This document shows, piece after piece, positions 51,814 through 61,962 of a stretch of DNA of 64,000 bases. This DNA comes from Megasphaera coli. Its GTDB lineage: Bacteria > Bacillota > Negativicutes > Veillonellales > Megasphaeraceae. The position numbers and the translations under genes were made by a program. The DNA lies in contig NZ_FMIY01000002.1 of the NCBI RefSeq assembly GCF_900095855.1, forward strand, positions 549,322 through 613,321, given 5' to 3'. How positions within the stretch are numbered: position 1 is the first letter of the stretch; each line of letters begins with the position of its first letter. The notes beneath the pieces are model-generated. The model ran no database searches. It was not told where the DNA came from and saw only the letters and a program-made list of their open reading frames with translations.

Positions 51814-52437
51814 TTATTTGATTTCGTACATCTTCTTAATAGACGCAATCAGGTTTTCATTACGCCAGGACTTGCATTCTTCCGCAGAAATGACGGCAAC
51901 GGCTTTATTTATAGCCGCGTCCAAATCATCATTGACAATGACATAATCATACCTGGAAATCCATTCGAGCTCGGCACTCGCCTTGGCAAGGCGCCCGGCA
52001 ATAACCTCTTCCGTATCGGTGTGCCGCTTATGGAGGCGCTTGGACAGGACGTCCAAGCTGGGAGGCACAATGAAGATAAACACGCCTTCGGCATATTTTT
52101 CCCTAACCTGCATGGCCCCTTGAATATCAATTTCCAACATGACGTGATTGCCCGCTTCCAGGCGGTCGAAAACGTATTTTTTCGGTGTACCGTAGTAGTG
52201 GCCGTATACGTCGGCATATTCCAAAAAAGCGTCTTCTCTGATGAGTTCTTTAAACTGTGCATTGTCGGCAAAAAAATAGTTGATGCCGTCCCGCTCTCCT
52301 TCCCGAGGCGGTCGCGTCGTCATGGAGACGGAATAACGGATTTGAGGAAACTTGTGCCGCAGGGCGCCGCAAATGGTGCCCTTGCCGGCACCTGACGGGC
52401 CGGACACGACAAGCAGGAGACCTTTATCCTTCATCAT
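51814..52437 (-). CDS. gmk: Guanylate kinase
   Basis: A 207-residue enzyme phosphorylating GMP. P-loop GPSGAGKGT (about 10-18), then [19 protein letters not shown] and the GMP-binding [12 protein letters not shown]. Two ATG codons, 52437 and 52434, follow GGAAGGGGAAG. The start overlaps the end of remA by 14 bases. Confidence 0.97.
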   Translation of the reverse strand: MMKDKGLLLVVSGPSGAGKGTICGALRHKFPQIRYSVSMTTRPPREGERDGINYFFADNAQFKELIREDAFLEYADVYGHYYGTPKKYVFDRLEAGNHVMLEIDIQGAMQVREKYAEGVFIFIVPPSLDVLSKRLHKRHTDTEEVIAGRLAKASAELEWISRYDYVIVNDDLDAAINKAVAVISAEECKSWRNENLIASIKKMYEIK

Positions 52438-52714
52438 GGTCTTCCCCTTCCGCCGCGTCGGCAACCTCTCCGCCTGTTCCCGACATGCGGTGCGACACCG
52501 TTTCCGGGTGCAGGGCGGATAAGACGATTTGCCCGTGATCCATGACGAGGACGGAGCGCGTCTTGCGCCCGAAGGTTGCATCGACGAGGACGTTGCGTTC
52601 CCGCGCGTCCTGAATCATACGCTTTACCGGCGCCGATTCGGGACTGATGAGGGCGACCACCTTGTGGGCCATTACTATATTACCGAAGCCGATATTTAAA
52701 AGATTAGCATTCAT
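52424..52714 (-). CDS. remA: RemA-family DNA-binding regulator (DUF370)
   Basis: A 96-residue protein. In B. subtilis RemA binds DNA and activates biofilm-matrix and osmoprotection genes. Core: [63 protein letters not shown] as broken over residues 3-66. An extra acidic C-terminal tail (about 75-96) overlaps gmk in another frame. Position yicC-remA-gmk-rpoZ is conserved in Firmicutes. Confidence 0.92.
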   Translation of the reverse strand: MNANLLNIGFGNIVMAHKVVALISPESAPVKRMIQDARERNVLVDATFGRKTRSVLVMDHGQIVLSALHPETVSHRMSGTGGEVADAAEGEDHDEG

Positions 52715-52724
52715 CGTATCACCG

Positions 52725-53609
52725 TTATTCAATATTTTGGATTTGCTCACGTATCTTTTCAAGCTCGTTTTTGATGAGCAGAACCGTTTCCGTAACTTCC
52801 AAATCCTGCGTTTTCGAGCCGATTGTATTCGTCTCCCTGTTCATTTCCTGAACCAGAAAATCCAGTGAGCGTCCTATATCGCCGTTGCCGTTCAGCAGCT
52901 TTTTTAATTGTAGCACATGGCTGCGAAAGCGGACAACTTCTTCCGTAAAATCGGACTTGTCCGCAAAGACGGCAACTTCCTGAAGAATGCGGGCTTCGTC
53001 GATTTGCAGCTTCATCGGCTCAAGAAGCTTGATTACGCGCCGTCTCAGCCGTTCTTCATAAGCTGTCAAGATACGCTCCCTGCGGGACGCAATACATTCG
53101 ATATGCTCTTCCATCGTATCGGCCCGCTTAAAAAGATCCGTGTGAATTGTCTCGCCTTCGCGGTCGCGCATAATCGTAACGGCATCGAGAGCCATGGTCA
53201 CGCTCTTTTCAAAGACGGGCCAACATTCTTCTTCGTCAATAAGGGGCGGTTCCTGCGTAAACCAGTCGGTCGTCAAGGTCATGATTTCACTCAGCGTCGC
53301 CTCCTTTTCGCCGAAAAAACGGGCCTTTGCCGTATCCAGTGCAGTTTTACACGCTTCGAGGGCTTCGTAATCGATGCAAAACGATTGAGGCTGCAAGCCT
53401 TGTTCCGCCGCGGTCACGTATATATCGACTTTGCCGCGATGAATCACTTTTTTTACGGCCTGCCGCAGCTTATCTTCCAGCACCATGTAGGCGTGAGGCA
53501 TACGGACGTTCAATTCAAGAAAACGCTGATTTACGGACTTTATTTCCACACAAACGGACAGTTTACCGTCACTGTAAGTACCGCTGCCGAATCCGGTCAT
53601 ACTGCGCAC
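52725..53609 (-). CDS. yicC: YicC-family endoribonuclease
   Basis: A 294-residue protein of the YicC/YloC family, shown in E. coli to be an RNase. [10 protein letters not shown] at the start and, near the end, [26 protein letters not shown] as broken motifs, both family signatures. GTG 53609 is favoured: AAAGGAGG is 7 bases upstream, whereas an ATG two bases earlier is out of frame and soon stops. First gene of the - strand row. Confidence 0.95.
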   Translation of the reverse strand: MRSMTGFGSGTYSDGKLSVCVEIKSVNQRFLELNVRMPHAYMVLEDKLRQAVKKVIHRGKVDIYVTAAEQGLQPQSFCIDYEALEACKTALDTAKARFFGEKEATLSEIMTLTTDWFTQEPPLIDEEECWPVFEKSVTMALDAVTIMRDREGETIHTDLFKRADTMEEHIECIASRRERILTAYEERLRRRVIKLLEPMKLQIDEARILQEVAVFADKSDFTEEVVRFRSHVLQLKKLLNGNGDIGRSLDFLVQEMNRETNTIGSKTQDLEVTETVLLIKNELEKIREQIQNIE

Positions 53610-53648
53610 ATAAAAACCTCCTTTAACCTGCTTGACTGTTATTGTTTA

Positions 53649-53677
53649 ATCCTAATACGTACGGCCTGCCCTGTCAA
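53649..53677 (-). promoter_or_regulatory. Promoter of the yicC row
   Basis: On the - strand TTGACA (53672-53677), 17 bases, TAGGAT (53649-53654). Confidence 0.7.
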
Positions 53678-53796
53678 CAAAAGGATTGCACCCGGATGCA
53701 TCCGGCTCCGTTCCCGCCGGTGTATGCGTATTGAACGGCTTTTTCCGAAAATGAATCGGACAATCCGCCGAAATATGAATATTGTACACCGACAGG

Positions 53797-53825
53797 ATGA
53801 CTATTACTCGTAAATCGCCTATAAT
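53797..53825 (+). promoter_or_regulatory. Promoter of rqcH
   Basis: ATGACT (53797-53802), 17 bases, TATAAT (53820-53825), 30 bases before the ATG. Confidence 0.6.
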
Positions 53826-53854
53826 AACAGATGTAATATAAAGGAGTATTTTCT

Positions 53855-55576
53855 ATGAATCTTGACGGCATTACACTACACGTCCTGACGGCGGAACTGG
53901 CCGATTCTTTACGGGGCGGCCAAATATCCAAAATTTATCAGCTTCACGACAGAGGCCTGTATTTCCGGATCTTCAACGAAGAGGGGCCGTGCCACCTTAT
54001 CATCACCTTGGACGGCTCGCCGCGCCTCTATTTGGCGGACAATCAGCCTGCCACACCGAACGTGCCGACAGCTTTGGCTATGTTCCTGCGCAAATATTAT
54101 GAAAACGGACGCATTGCCTCCGTTTCACAACTCCATTTGGATCGTATCGTCGAAATCGGCGTAGACATCCTCGATATATCGGGAAAATTGGCAACCCGTA
54201 AGATACACGTCGAACTCATGGGCAAATACAGCAATGTCATCTTTACGGAGCATAACGTCATTTTGGAGGCCCTTATCAAAACGGGCAAGGGAAAGACCGC
54301 GCTGCGTACAATTGCGCCGAAGGAACCTTATGAATTTCCGCCGAACTTCATGCGCATGGATCCCTTCGACTTCTCCGTCCGAGAGCTTCTCGCCATGACG
54401 GCGAACGACACGGATGAAGAATTGGGCAAGTGGATGCTGCAGTACTTCAACGGTATGAGTACGCTCGTATTAAATGAGCTTGCCCTGCGGACGGGAACCG
54501 ATCTGCACGCGCGCCTTGATGCGCTCACGGCGAAAGAAAAGGAAAACTGGTTTCATGCCGTCGTCACCTTGGGCAAGAAGCTGCAGCATGTTCGCGGGGC
54601 TTACGTCTATAGAAAAGACAATAAAGAAAGCATTTTTCCTCTCAAGCTTACAAGCCTCGCCGCCGGCCACACCGTCCGGTATTACAGCCGCATCCGGGAC
54701 TATTTGAAAGAATTTCAGGATAATCAGGGCAGCTTGAACGGTGAGCAGGAAGCCCTGAGACGCAAGATCTCGAAGCTGACGGAACGGCAAGTCCGTAAAA
54801 TGAAACGCATAAACGGCGAGCTTAAAGAAACGGACAAGATGGACACGTATAAGCTATACGGCGATTTGCTCATGATTCACGCCTATAAACAGGCGAATCA
54901 CCAAAAATCCGTTACGGTGACCAACCTCCTCTCGGAAGCACAGGAAGATATAAAAATCACCTTGGATCCGGCTTTGTCCATTACGGATAACGCCAACAAG
55001 TACTACAAAAAATACACAAAACTGCGCAACAGAAAGCAAAAGTCCGCCGAACTGCAGGAAGAAAATCAAAAAGAGCTGGACTATCTCGAATCACTCGAAT
55101 ATGCCCTGCAAACATCGGTCACCAAGGACGAGCTCGCCGATATTAAGGCGGAAATGCACGCGATGGGCCTTTTGCAGCTAAGCGGCAAAGAAAAGTTGAA
55201 AAAAGAATCTGCCCAACAGATTCTGACCCTTCACGCAGACGGCATGGATATATGGATCGGCCGCAATAACAGGCAAAACGACTTTCTTACCTTAAAAAAG
55301 GCCCATCCTTACGATCTGTGGTTTCATGCAAAAAATCAGCCCGGCTCCCATGTCATCCTGGTCTGCCATAACGGCACGCCGACGGACGAGCAAATCGCGG
55401 CGGCGGCCGAATCGGCGGCCTACTTCAGCAGGAGCCGCCACAGTTCCAAGGTGGAAGTTGACTGTACGCTCGTACGAAATGTAAAAAAACCGGCCCGCGC
55501 CGTACCGGGGTATGTCATCTTTGATAATCAGACAACCTATATAGTAGAACCGAAAGACCGTCGACAGGACACATAA
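53855..55576 (+). CDS. rqcH: RqcH / NFACT ribosome quality-control factor
   Basis: A 573-residue NEMF/Tae2 homologue that adds C-terminal alanine tails to peptides stuck on split 50S subunits; older annotations call it fibronectin-binding protein. NFACT-N domain (about 1-210, starting MNLDGITLHVLTAEL), a long coiled coil (about 290-430 with many Lys/Glu), and the NFACT-R domain (about 450-560) with IGRNNRQNDFLTLKKAHPYDLWFHAKNQPGSH as broken motifs. AAAGGAG precedes the ATG. The only large + strand gene right of 27 kb, divergent from yicC. Confidence 0.95.
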   Translation: MNLDGITLHVLTAELADSLRGGQISKIYQLHDRGLYFRIFNEEGPCHLIITLDGSPRLYLADNQPATPNVPTALAMFLRKYYENGRIASVSQLHLDRIVEIGVDILDISGKLATRKIHVELMGKYSNVIFTEHNVILEALIKTGKGKTALRTIAPKEPYEFPPNFMRMDPFDFSVRELLAMTANDTDEELGKWMLQYFNGMSTLVLNELALRTGTDLHARLDALTAKEKENWFHAVVTLGKKLQHVRGAYVYRKDNKESIFPLKLTSLAAGHTVRYYSRIRDYLKEFQDNQGSLNGEQEALRRKISKLTERQVRKMKRINGELKETDKMDTYKLYGDLLMIHAYKQANHQKSVTVTNLLSEAQEDIKITLDPALSITDNANKYYKKYTKLRNRKQKSAELQEENQKELDYLESLEYALQTSVTKDELADIKAEMHAMGLLQLSGKEKLKKESAQQILTLHADGMDIWIGRNNRQNDFLTLKKAHPYDLWFHAKNQPGSHVILVCHNGTPTDEQIAAAAESAAYFSRSRHSSKVEVDCTLVRNVKKPARAVPGYVIFDNQTTYIVEPKDRRQDT

Positions 55577-55610
55577 AAAATCTCGCCCTCTGCAGAGAGC
55601 GAGATTTTTT
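55575..55610. terminator. Bidirectional terminator rqcH / RND pump
   Basis: AAAAAATCTCGC and GCGAGATTTTTT form a perfect stem, with an inner CTCTGCAGAG palindrome. Confidence 0.93.
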
Positions 55611-55617
55611 ATGTGTT

Positions 55618-58600
55618 TTAGCTTTGAAGGCGTGTAATTTTTCCTTCATTGCGAATCTTCTTATGACCGCCAATGCTTTCGATAATAATGAAAAGCATGG
55701 GGATGATGAAAACTCCGAATATCGTCGCAACGGACGTGCCGAAAACAGCGGTTATGCCCATGGTAACGCGAGAAGCCGCACCGGCACCGCTTGCAATCGC
55801 CAAGGGGATACACCCCATAACAAAGGCGAGGGATGTCATGACAATCGGGCGAAGTCTGATCTTGGCCGCTTCAATCGCCGCCGAGACGACATCCATGCCG
55901 CGCTCATCGACACGCACTTTGGCGTATTCAATAATCAGAATGGCGTTCTTTGCGGCCAGGCCGATTACGGCAAGGATACCGATTTGGAAATAAATATTAT
56001 TGGTCTGATTCAGCAGATATATGAAGAGAGACGCTCCGAAAAGCCCGGTAGGCACGCTGAAGAGCACTGCAAAAGGCACCTTCCAGCTTTCGTAAAGAGC
56101 CGCCAGTACGAGGAATACGAAGAGCAGAGCCAGGCCGAATACATACATGGTCTTACTGCCCGCTTCCACTTCTTCACGGCTCATGCCGGACCATTCATAC
56201 GTATACCCTTCCGTCAGGACGGAATCCGCCGTTTCCTGCAGCGCCGTCAAGGCGGCACCGGAGCTTGATCCCGTTGCCGGGCTGCCCATAACCTTGATGG
56301 CCGGATAGTCGTTGAAACGCGTAACCATCGGTGCCGTGCCGGTCATGACGGGATGCACGAAGTTGTCCACCGAAATGAGCTCATTATTGCTGTTGCGCAC
56401 ATAAATGTGACGATTGTCCTGAATCTTTGTTCTGAATTCGGGTGCCGCCTGGATGACGACCTTAAAGTTTCTGCCGAAGGTCGTAAAGTCATTGACCTGA
56501 TAAGACCCGTAATAGGTCTGCAAGACGGAATACAGGTCCGTCATTGCCACATGTTCGCGCGCCACCTTGTCTCTGTCGATTTCCAATTGATAACTGGGGG
56601 TATCGTTGGAGAAGGAAGTATAAATCGAGCCGATTTCCGGCCGTTTCCGCGCTTCGCCGATAAATTTCTGTGTAATTTCCGCCAGTTCAGCCGTCGTATG
56701 GCTGCCGCGGTTTTCGATTTCAATGGTGAAACCGGAACTCGTTCCCATACCGTCAATAGGGGGCGGATTAATAGCGACAGCCGTCGCCTGCGGAATAGCG
56801 TTGCCGAAGCCCATGGTCTTGCCGATAAGCATATCGACGGACAGGTCTTTCGTCTTCCGTTCCGACCAGTCATCCATAGTGACGAAGATGACGCCGGTAT
56901 TGGATTTTTGTCCGTTCGCCAAAATACCGAAACCGATAATTTCCATAGCGTCCTTTACACCCGGCTGTTGCTGCAGCCAGTCGCCTATTTTACGAACCGT
57001 CTTTTCCGTTTCGTTTTGCGACGTCCCTTCCGGCAGGGTTACGTCAACCATGGCAAAGCCGTTATCCTCGGACGGAACGAAGCCCGTAGGAATCCTCGAA
57101 AAGATAAGTCCCGTCAAGGCACTGATAACGACCAGGAAGACGACACACGCCTTGAGATGGAGCTGCAAATGGGCCAAACGCTTGCCGTACCAGTTGATGA
57201 ATTTATCAAAGGCCGTGTTAAACTTTTCGAAAAATGCATATATACCTTTTGCATGATCCGTCGGCTTGTGAACCTTAAGCATAGACGCGCACAAAGCCGG
57301 CGTCAGCGTCAGGGCGACAAAGGCCGAAATAGCGACGGAAATAGCGACGGTCAGGGCAAACTGCCTGTAGAGAATACCGCTCATGCCGCTCAAAAAGGAG
57401 ACGGGTACGAAAACGGATGCCAAAACGCAGGCAACGCCGATAACCGGGTTCTGTACGTTCTCCATGGCGATGATCGTCGCCTCTTTGGGCTTTTTGTTAT
57501 TATATTTAATTTCGTACTCGACCGCTTCGATAACGACGATAGCATCGTCGACAAGAAGGCCGATAGCCAATACCATGGCAAAAAGGGTCAGCGTATTGAT
57601 GGAAAAGTCCATAAGCTGGAAGCACGCAAAAGTCCCCAAGAGAGAGACGGGCACAGCAATAAGCGGAATCAAAGTGGATCTGCCGCTCTGAAGGAAGAGA
57701 TAGACTATGAGCGCTACCAAAAGGAGTGCTTCAATAAAGGTTTGTATAACTTCCTTAATAGATTCGCGCACAAACTGGGTACTGTCGTAAATAACCTTAT
57801 AGTCCATGTCGCTCGGGAAACTCTGTTTTGCATTTTTCAACGCGGTTCTTACGCCGCTGACGGTTTGCATCGCATTGGCGCCGGCAGAAAGGCTGACCAT
57901 GAAAGACGCGCTCTGCTGCCCTTTATAGAGACCGAAGACATCGTAACTCTTCGACCCCAGTTCAATTTTGGAAATATCCTTAATACGGACCATACTGCCG
58001 TCCGTATTGGTACGGACAATGATATTGCCGAACTCATCGGCAGTTTTTAAACGGCCGTCCGCACGCAGTGTATACTGATACGCCTGATCCGTAAGGGCCG
58101 GTTGTGCACCGATAGTACCGACGGCGGCCTGCGAGTTCTGCGTCTGAATGGCTTTGATCACATCGGTCGGAGCAACTTGAAGAACGCTCATTTTAAGCGG
58201 ATCGAGCCAAATACGCATAGCATAATCGGCACCGAATTCCTGTACTGCACCGACACCGCTGACGGACTTTAAGGAATCCATAAAATATTGGGTCGCATAA
58301 TTTTTCATGAACGTACCGTCATACGTTCCGTTCGGAGAAACAAGCGAAAATACCATGGCCATGGAGCTGGACGATTTCTGCACGGTTACACCCGTACTGG
58401 TAACTTCCGTCGGCAAGGTGGCCGAAACCTGACTGACGCGGTTTTGCGTATTTACCGTATCCATGTCTTCATCACTGCCGCTCTTATATTGAACGGTCAG
58501 GGAGTACATGCCGCTGTCACTGCTCGTACTTTCCATATAGTCGAAATTATCGACACCCATCATCTGCCGTTCGATAACACTGGCAACGGTTGTGCCGACA

Positions 58601-58770
58601 ACTTCCGCATTGGCGCCCGTATAATTGGCGGAAACGCGGACCTGCGGCGGCGTGACCTTCGGATACTTGGCAACAGGCAAGGTCACGATCGACAAAATGC
58701 CGGCAATGGAAATAACCAGTGATATGACGATGGCAAAGATAGGCCTGTTAATAAAAAACTTGGATATCAC
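55618..58770 (-). CDS. RND multidrug efflux transporter, AcrB/MexB type
   Basis: A 1050-residue inner-membrane proton antiporter of the HAE1 family, with twelve helices and two large periplasmic loops. Start MISKFFINRPIFAIVISLVISIAG; helix-4 aspartate pair in AIGLLVDDAIVVIEAVE (about 400-416); FxGS-like segments and the C-terminal AKNAILIIEYAK. It implies an outer membrane, although no TolC-like channel lies in the window. It follows its adaptor gene by 11 bases. The substrate cannot be predicted. Confidence 0.95.
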   Translation of the reverse strand: MISKFFINRPIFAIVISLVISIAGILSIVTLPVAKYPKVTPPQVRVSANYTGANAEVVGTTVASVIERQMMGVDNFDYMESTSSDSGMYSLTVQYKSGSDEDMDTVNTQNRVSQVSATLPTEVTSTGVTVQKSSSSMAMVFSLVSPNGTYDGTFMKNYATQYFMDSLKSVSGVGAVQEFGADYAMRIWLDPLKMSVLQVAPTDVIKAIQTQNSQAAVGTIGAQPALTDQAYQYTLRADGRLKTADEFGNIIVRTNTDGSMVRIKDISKIELGSKSYDVFGLYKGQQSASFMVSLSAGANAMQTVSGVRTALKNAKQSFPSDMDYKVIYDSTQFVRESIKEVIQTFIEALLLVALIVYLFLQSGRSTLIPLIAVPVSLLGTFACFQLMDFSINTLTLFAMVLAIGLLVDDAIVVIEAVEYEIKYNNKKPKEATIIAMENVQNPVIGVACVLASVFVPVSFLSGMSGILYRQFALTVAISVAISAFVALTLTPALCASMLKVHKPTDHAKGIYAFFEKFNTAFDKFINWYGKRLAHLQLHLKACVVFLVVISALTGLIFSRIPTGFVPSEDNGFAMVDVTLPEGTSQNETEKTVRKIGDWLQQQPGVKDAMEIIGFGILANGQKSNTGVIFVTMDDWSERKTKDLSVDMLIGKTMGFGNAIPQATAVAINPPPIDGMGTSSGFTIEIENRGSHTTAELAEITQKFIGEARKRPEIGSIYTSFSNDTPSYQLEIDRDKVAREHVAMTDLYSVLQTYYGSYQVNDFTTFGRNFKVVIQAAPEFRTKIQDNRHIYVRNSNNELISVDNFVHPVMTGTAPMVTRFNDYPAIKVMGSPATGSSSGAALTALQETADSVLTEGYTYEWSGMSREEVEAGSKTMYVFGLALLFVFLVLAALYESWKVPFAVLFSVPTGLFGASLFIYLLNQTNNIYFQIGILAVIGLAAKNAILIIEYAKVRVDERGMDVVSAAIEAAKIRLRPIVMTSLAFVMGCIPLAIASGAGAASRVTMGITAVFGTSVATIFGVFIIPMLFIIIESIGGHKKIRNEGKITRLQS

Positions 58771-58781
58771 TTTTTGTCCCC

Positions 58782-59939
58782 CTATTTTGCCTGACCGTCG
58801 GCGTCAGAAGGATTTAAAATGTCGTTTTTCGTAAGCAGGTGCTGCGTAAGCTTTGCACCGTTCGCCTTCTGATAACCGTCGACAATAATAATATCACCAT
58901 CTTGCAGGCCATCTGTAATTAACCAGAATTTACCGATTTGTTGACCTACTTTTACTTCTTTCTGTTTTGCATTTCCGTCTTCATCAATAACGGAGACGAA
59001 GTATTTACCGAGCGTCTGCTGTACGGCCCGCTGCGGTACGGTAACGGCTTTCCGCTTAACCTGTGCGTCCGATAAGACCGTTGCATACATTCCCGGCAGA
59101 AGCAGATTCTCAGGATTATCGAATACGGCTTTAACGATAATGGAACCGGAGCTGCCGTCCATGCCGTGATTTACTTGAGCCACATGGCCTTCATACGCGT
59201 ATTCCGTACCGTCGCTGAGGCGCAGCTTCAAATGATCCCCCCAAGCCGTAGGGCTGCCGTTTCCTGCCTTGACCATTTCCAAGTATTCCGCTTCGCTGAT
59301 GGAGAATTCGACGAATACGGGATTCGTCGAAGAAATCGTAACCAGCGCCGTACTGCCGGCCGTCGCAAAAGTGCCGACAGGCACGTCATCCACATTTAAG
59401 GTTCCGCTGAAAGGGGCGTAAACAATCGTATCGTCCATATTATCCTGTGCCGCCGCAACCTGCGCCGAATTGGCTTCCAGAGCGGCACTTTGCTGTGCCG
59501 TTGCCGCCTCCTGATCGGTTACGGTCTGCATGGAAATAGCGTCCTGATCGGCCAAGGTACGATAACGGCGCAAATTGAGTTCCTGATTGGCAAGATTAGC
59601 CGCCGCCTGCGCTTCATTGGCTTTGGCGGCATTCAAAGCCGCCTGATAGGAACGGCTGTCCAACCGGAACAGGGCCTGCCCGGCTGCAACGGGTTGACCG
59701 CCTTGCACATATTTTTCAAGTACGCGTCCCGAAATTTTCGGCATGACCGGCACCTTGTCGGTAGCCGAAACGACGCCGCTGTATTCCGCGGGAACTATTG
59801 TATCTTCCGCCGTAACGCGATACGTATTAACTGATACGGGTTGCTTTTCACCGCCCTGCTGTCCGCCGCAGCCGGTGATGAACACTGCCGCGGCCACGAT
59901 AGCCGCGCCGACTGTCAAAAATTTATGTTTACCCCACAT
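58782..59939 (-). CDS. RND periplasmic adaptor lipoprotein, AcrA type
   Basis: A 385-residue membrane fusion protein linking the pump to an outer-membrane channel. Signal peptide with lipobox FITGC (Cys about 24), barrel-sandwich domain with coiled-coil hairpin (AKANEAQAAANLANQELNLRRY, broken), and beta-barrel segment YAPFSGTLNVDDVPVG. ATG 59939 is favoured, with GAGGAGG about 11 bases upstream; a TTG at 59948 is too near that site. Confidence 0.93.
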   Translation of the reverse strand: MWGKHKFLTVGAAIVAAAVFITGCGGQQGGEKQPVSVNTYRVTAEDTIVPAEYSGVVSATDKVPVMPKISGRVLEKYVQGGQPVAAGQALFRLDSRSYQAALNAAKANEAQAAANLANQELNLRRYRTLADQDAISMQTVTDQEAATAQQSAALEANSAQVAAAQDNMDDTIVYAPFSGTLNVDDVPVGTFATAGSTALVTISSTNPVFVEFSISEAEYLEMVKAGNGSPTAWGDHLKLRLSDGTEYAYEGHVAQVNHGMDGSSGSIIVKAVFDNPENLLLPGMYATVLSDAQVKRKAVTVPQRAVQQTLGKYFVSVIDEDGNAKQKEVKVGQQIGKFWLITDGLQDGDIIIVDGYQKANGAKLTQHLLTKNDILNPSDADGQAK

Positions 59940-59957
59940 AATCTTCAAATCCTCCTC

Positions 59958-60530
59958 TTAGGTCTTCTTAATACCGTATAAGATAATACGCATACATTCT
60001 TCCATATATTCCGGATAGGCAACATCATATTCTTCACCTATCTCATTCAAGTGCTTGAGCAGGCTTTCACCGGCACCCATGAGCATGTGCAGCAGGGCGC
60101 GGTCGAAAAAGTCCTTATACCCCTGTGATTTTTTCACATCCTGCAAAAATCGCAGCAGCAGATCCCAATCCCGTTTGCTGCGCGCTTCCAGCTCCGCTCC
60201 TATTTCGGGCATTTTGTGCAGGATGGATTCATAACGGCGCAAGGTCAGAATGGCCAGCGCCTCGGAACGAACCTTGAAATAGGCAAGCAATTTTTCTTCA
60301 ACCGACAGATTTTTATCGGCAATAAGCGCCTCATGCTGCTCGTACAGGTCGTCCATAACGGAAAAAATAGCAGCCTTTACGATTTCCTGCTTCGATGAGA
60401 AATGCTCATATAAAGTCCGCTTGCTGATATGCAAAGTTCGGGCCAGATCATCCATATGAAAATCGGGACCTCGCGATTTCAATTCTTTCAGGGCAACGTG
60501 CAGCACGTCGGCGCGAATGTTTTTTTCCAT
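59958..60530 (-). CDS. TetR-family regulator of the efflux operon
   Basis: A 190-residue repressor. N-terminal helix-turn-helix at about 24-47 (DDLARTLHISKRTLYEHFSSK). The ligand-binding C-terminal part (about 60-190) is variable. It is the first gene of the operon tetR-adaptor-pump; a 7-bp inverted repeat in the promoter is the likely operator, so it probably represses itself and the pump until a ligand binds. Confidence 0.9.
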   Translation of the reverse strand: MEKNIRADVLHVALKELKSRGPDFHMDDLARTLHISKRTLYEHFSSKQEIVKAAIFSVMDDLYEQHEALIADKNLSVEEKLLAYFKVRSEALAILTLRRYESILHKMPEIGAELEARSKRDWDLLLRFLQDVKKSQGYKDFFDRALLHMLMGAGESLLKHLNEIGEEYDVAYPEYMEECMRIILYGIKKT

Positions 60531-60586
60531 ACTCTCCTCAGTTGTCGGGGTATATATAAAACTTGTTTTGAAAACTCAGTACCACG

Positions 60587-60612
60587 TAACAGTTTAATAT
60601 ATAGGACTGTTA
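60587..60612. promoter_or_regulatory. Candidate TetR operator over the efflux promoter
   Basis: TAACAGT (60587-60593) and ACTGTTA (60606-60612) are exact inverted repeats 12 bases apart. On the - strand they flank the region downstream of a TTGACT that could be the -35. Confidence 0.6.
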
Positions 60613-60640
60613 TAAGTCAAGCACGAACCTTGAGTTTTCT

Positions 60641-61144
60641 CTACAATTCGAGTGTTTTTTTTAATTTTTCCGCCGGCAGGACCTTGTAAATAAATGCACC
60701 CAAGACTGCGCCGACAATGGTGTTCGGCAAGAAGGCAAAGACGAAGAAAAAGAGCGTCGCCGTTTTTGAGCCGAGTATGAATGCCGCAAGAGGATAGGAA
60801 ACAACACCGCCTATAAATCCCGTACCGACGATTTCCCCGGCGACGGCAGCCCATACCTTGCCGCTCCGCTCATAAAGAAGGCCTGACAGGACGGCACCGA
60901 ACATACTGCCCGGATAGGCCAGTATGGTGCCCATGCCCATGGCAATGCGCAAAGAGGAAATACAAAAAGCGCCGGCAGTCCCGTAACGCCAGCCTAAGAA
61001 CAGAGCTGCGAGAACATTAAGGGCATGCTGGAACGGAAAGGTCTTCGCCGCTCCCAAAGGAATGGAAAAGGGAGCCAATAAAATACCGACGGCAATAAAT
61101 AAAGCCGTTAAAGCAAGTTTTTTCAGTGCTTTGGAATCATTCAT
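60641..61144 (-). CDS. thiW: ThiW, substrate-binding membrane subunit of an ECF thiazole transporter
   Basis: A 167-residue membrane protein with about five or six helices. The start KKLALTALFIAVGILLAPFS and PFQHALNVLAALFLGWRYG are typical of ThiW, the S component that with the shared energy-coupling module imports hydroxyethylthiazole. It overlaps the thiM stop by eight bases, and the kinase thiM acts on the imported compound. Confidence 0.92.
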   Translation of the reverse strand: MNDSKALKKLALTALFIAVGILLAPFSIPLGAAKTFPFQHALNVLAALFLGWRYGTAGAFCISSLRIAMGMGTILAYPGSMFGAVLSGLLYERSGKVWAAVAGEIVGTGFIGGVVSYPLAAFILGSKTATLFFFVFAFLPNTIVGAVLGAFIYKVLPAEKLKKTLEL

Positions 61145-61961
61145 CTTCTGCCACGACCTTTCCGCTTGAAACCAAGGTTTCCCTGTTTAATGTATATATT
61201 TCGTCCATCAAGAGAGCGTGCAGTGTTCCCGGCCCCGCGCCGGGCCGTCCGGCCACGGCCCTCTCACCGGCAATTCCCATGGAAAGGACGCCTGCCAGCG
61301 CTGCCGTAAAGGGATCGGTTACTGCAGCGTACGTGCCGATCAGGGCTGTCGTCATGCACCCTGTTCCCGTTACATGGGGTAAAAGAGGATTACCGTTTTT
61401 GCAGTAAAGTGTTCGCTTGCCGTCGGAGACGATATCGACGGCACCCGTTACGGCAATGACCGCTCCCGAGGTTGTGCCGAGTTTCCGTATGTCCGCACTG
61501 TCGGCCGCTTCTTTATCATCACTGTCGACGCCCGGATTTACGCCGCTCTTACCGCCTGCGGCAAGAGCTTGTATTTCGCTCGCGTTACCGCGAATGACCG
61601 CAACGGGATAGTTCTTTATGATGCCGTCTGCCGCCCCCGTCCGCCAAGCCGTACCGCCCGCGCCGACCGGGTCGAGGACGATAGGAGTGCCGTATCGTGC
61701 GGCCGCAGCGGCGGCAACATGCATGGCTTCAAGGGCGTGTTCCTGCAAAGTGCCCAAGTTAAGGACGAGAGCATCTGCAGCCGCCGCCATTTCGGCCACT
61801 TCCCGGATGCTGCTGGTCATTGTCGGCCTGCCGCCGACGGCCAGAGTAATATTGGCACAATCATTGACGGTTACCACATTAGTCAATTCATGAATAAGCG
61901 GTCTGCGGCTCCGTACTTCTTCCAGGGCCGTACCTGCAGCCTCTAAGATGAAACCTGCCAT
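61137..61961 (-). CDS. thiM: Hydroxyethylthiazole kinase
   Basis: A 274-residue salvage kinase for the thiazole half of thiamine. Motifs: HELTNVVTVNDCANITLAVGG (about 24-44, broken), VLDPVGAGGT, and the C-terminal HVTGTGCMTTALIG (about 198-211, catalytic Cys). ATG 61961 has CAGGTGAG eight bases upstream; the GTG at 61970 lies in that site. One base separates it from the yhcH stop. No TPP riboswitch is seen before it, unlike thiC. Confidence 0.96.
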   Translation of the reverse strand: MAGFILEAAGTALEEVRSRRPLIHELTNVVTVNDCANITLAVGGRPTMTSSIREVAEMAAAADALVLNLGTLQEHALEAMHVAAAAAARYGTPIVLDPVGAGGTAWRTGAADGIIKNYPVAVIRGNASEIQALAAGGKSGVNPGVDSDDKEAADSADIRKLGTTSGAVIAVTGAVDIVSDGKRTLYCKNGNPLLPHVTGTGCMTTALIGTYAAVTDPFTAALAGVLSMGIAGERAVAGRPGAGPGTLHALLMDEIYTLNRETLVSSGKVVAEDE

Positions 61962-61962
61962 C

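Noticed and set aside
56353-58050. 565-residue + strand ORF
   Set aside because: Antisense shadow of the RND pump gene; low-complexity charged composition and no ribosome binding site.
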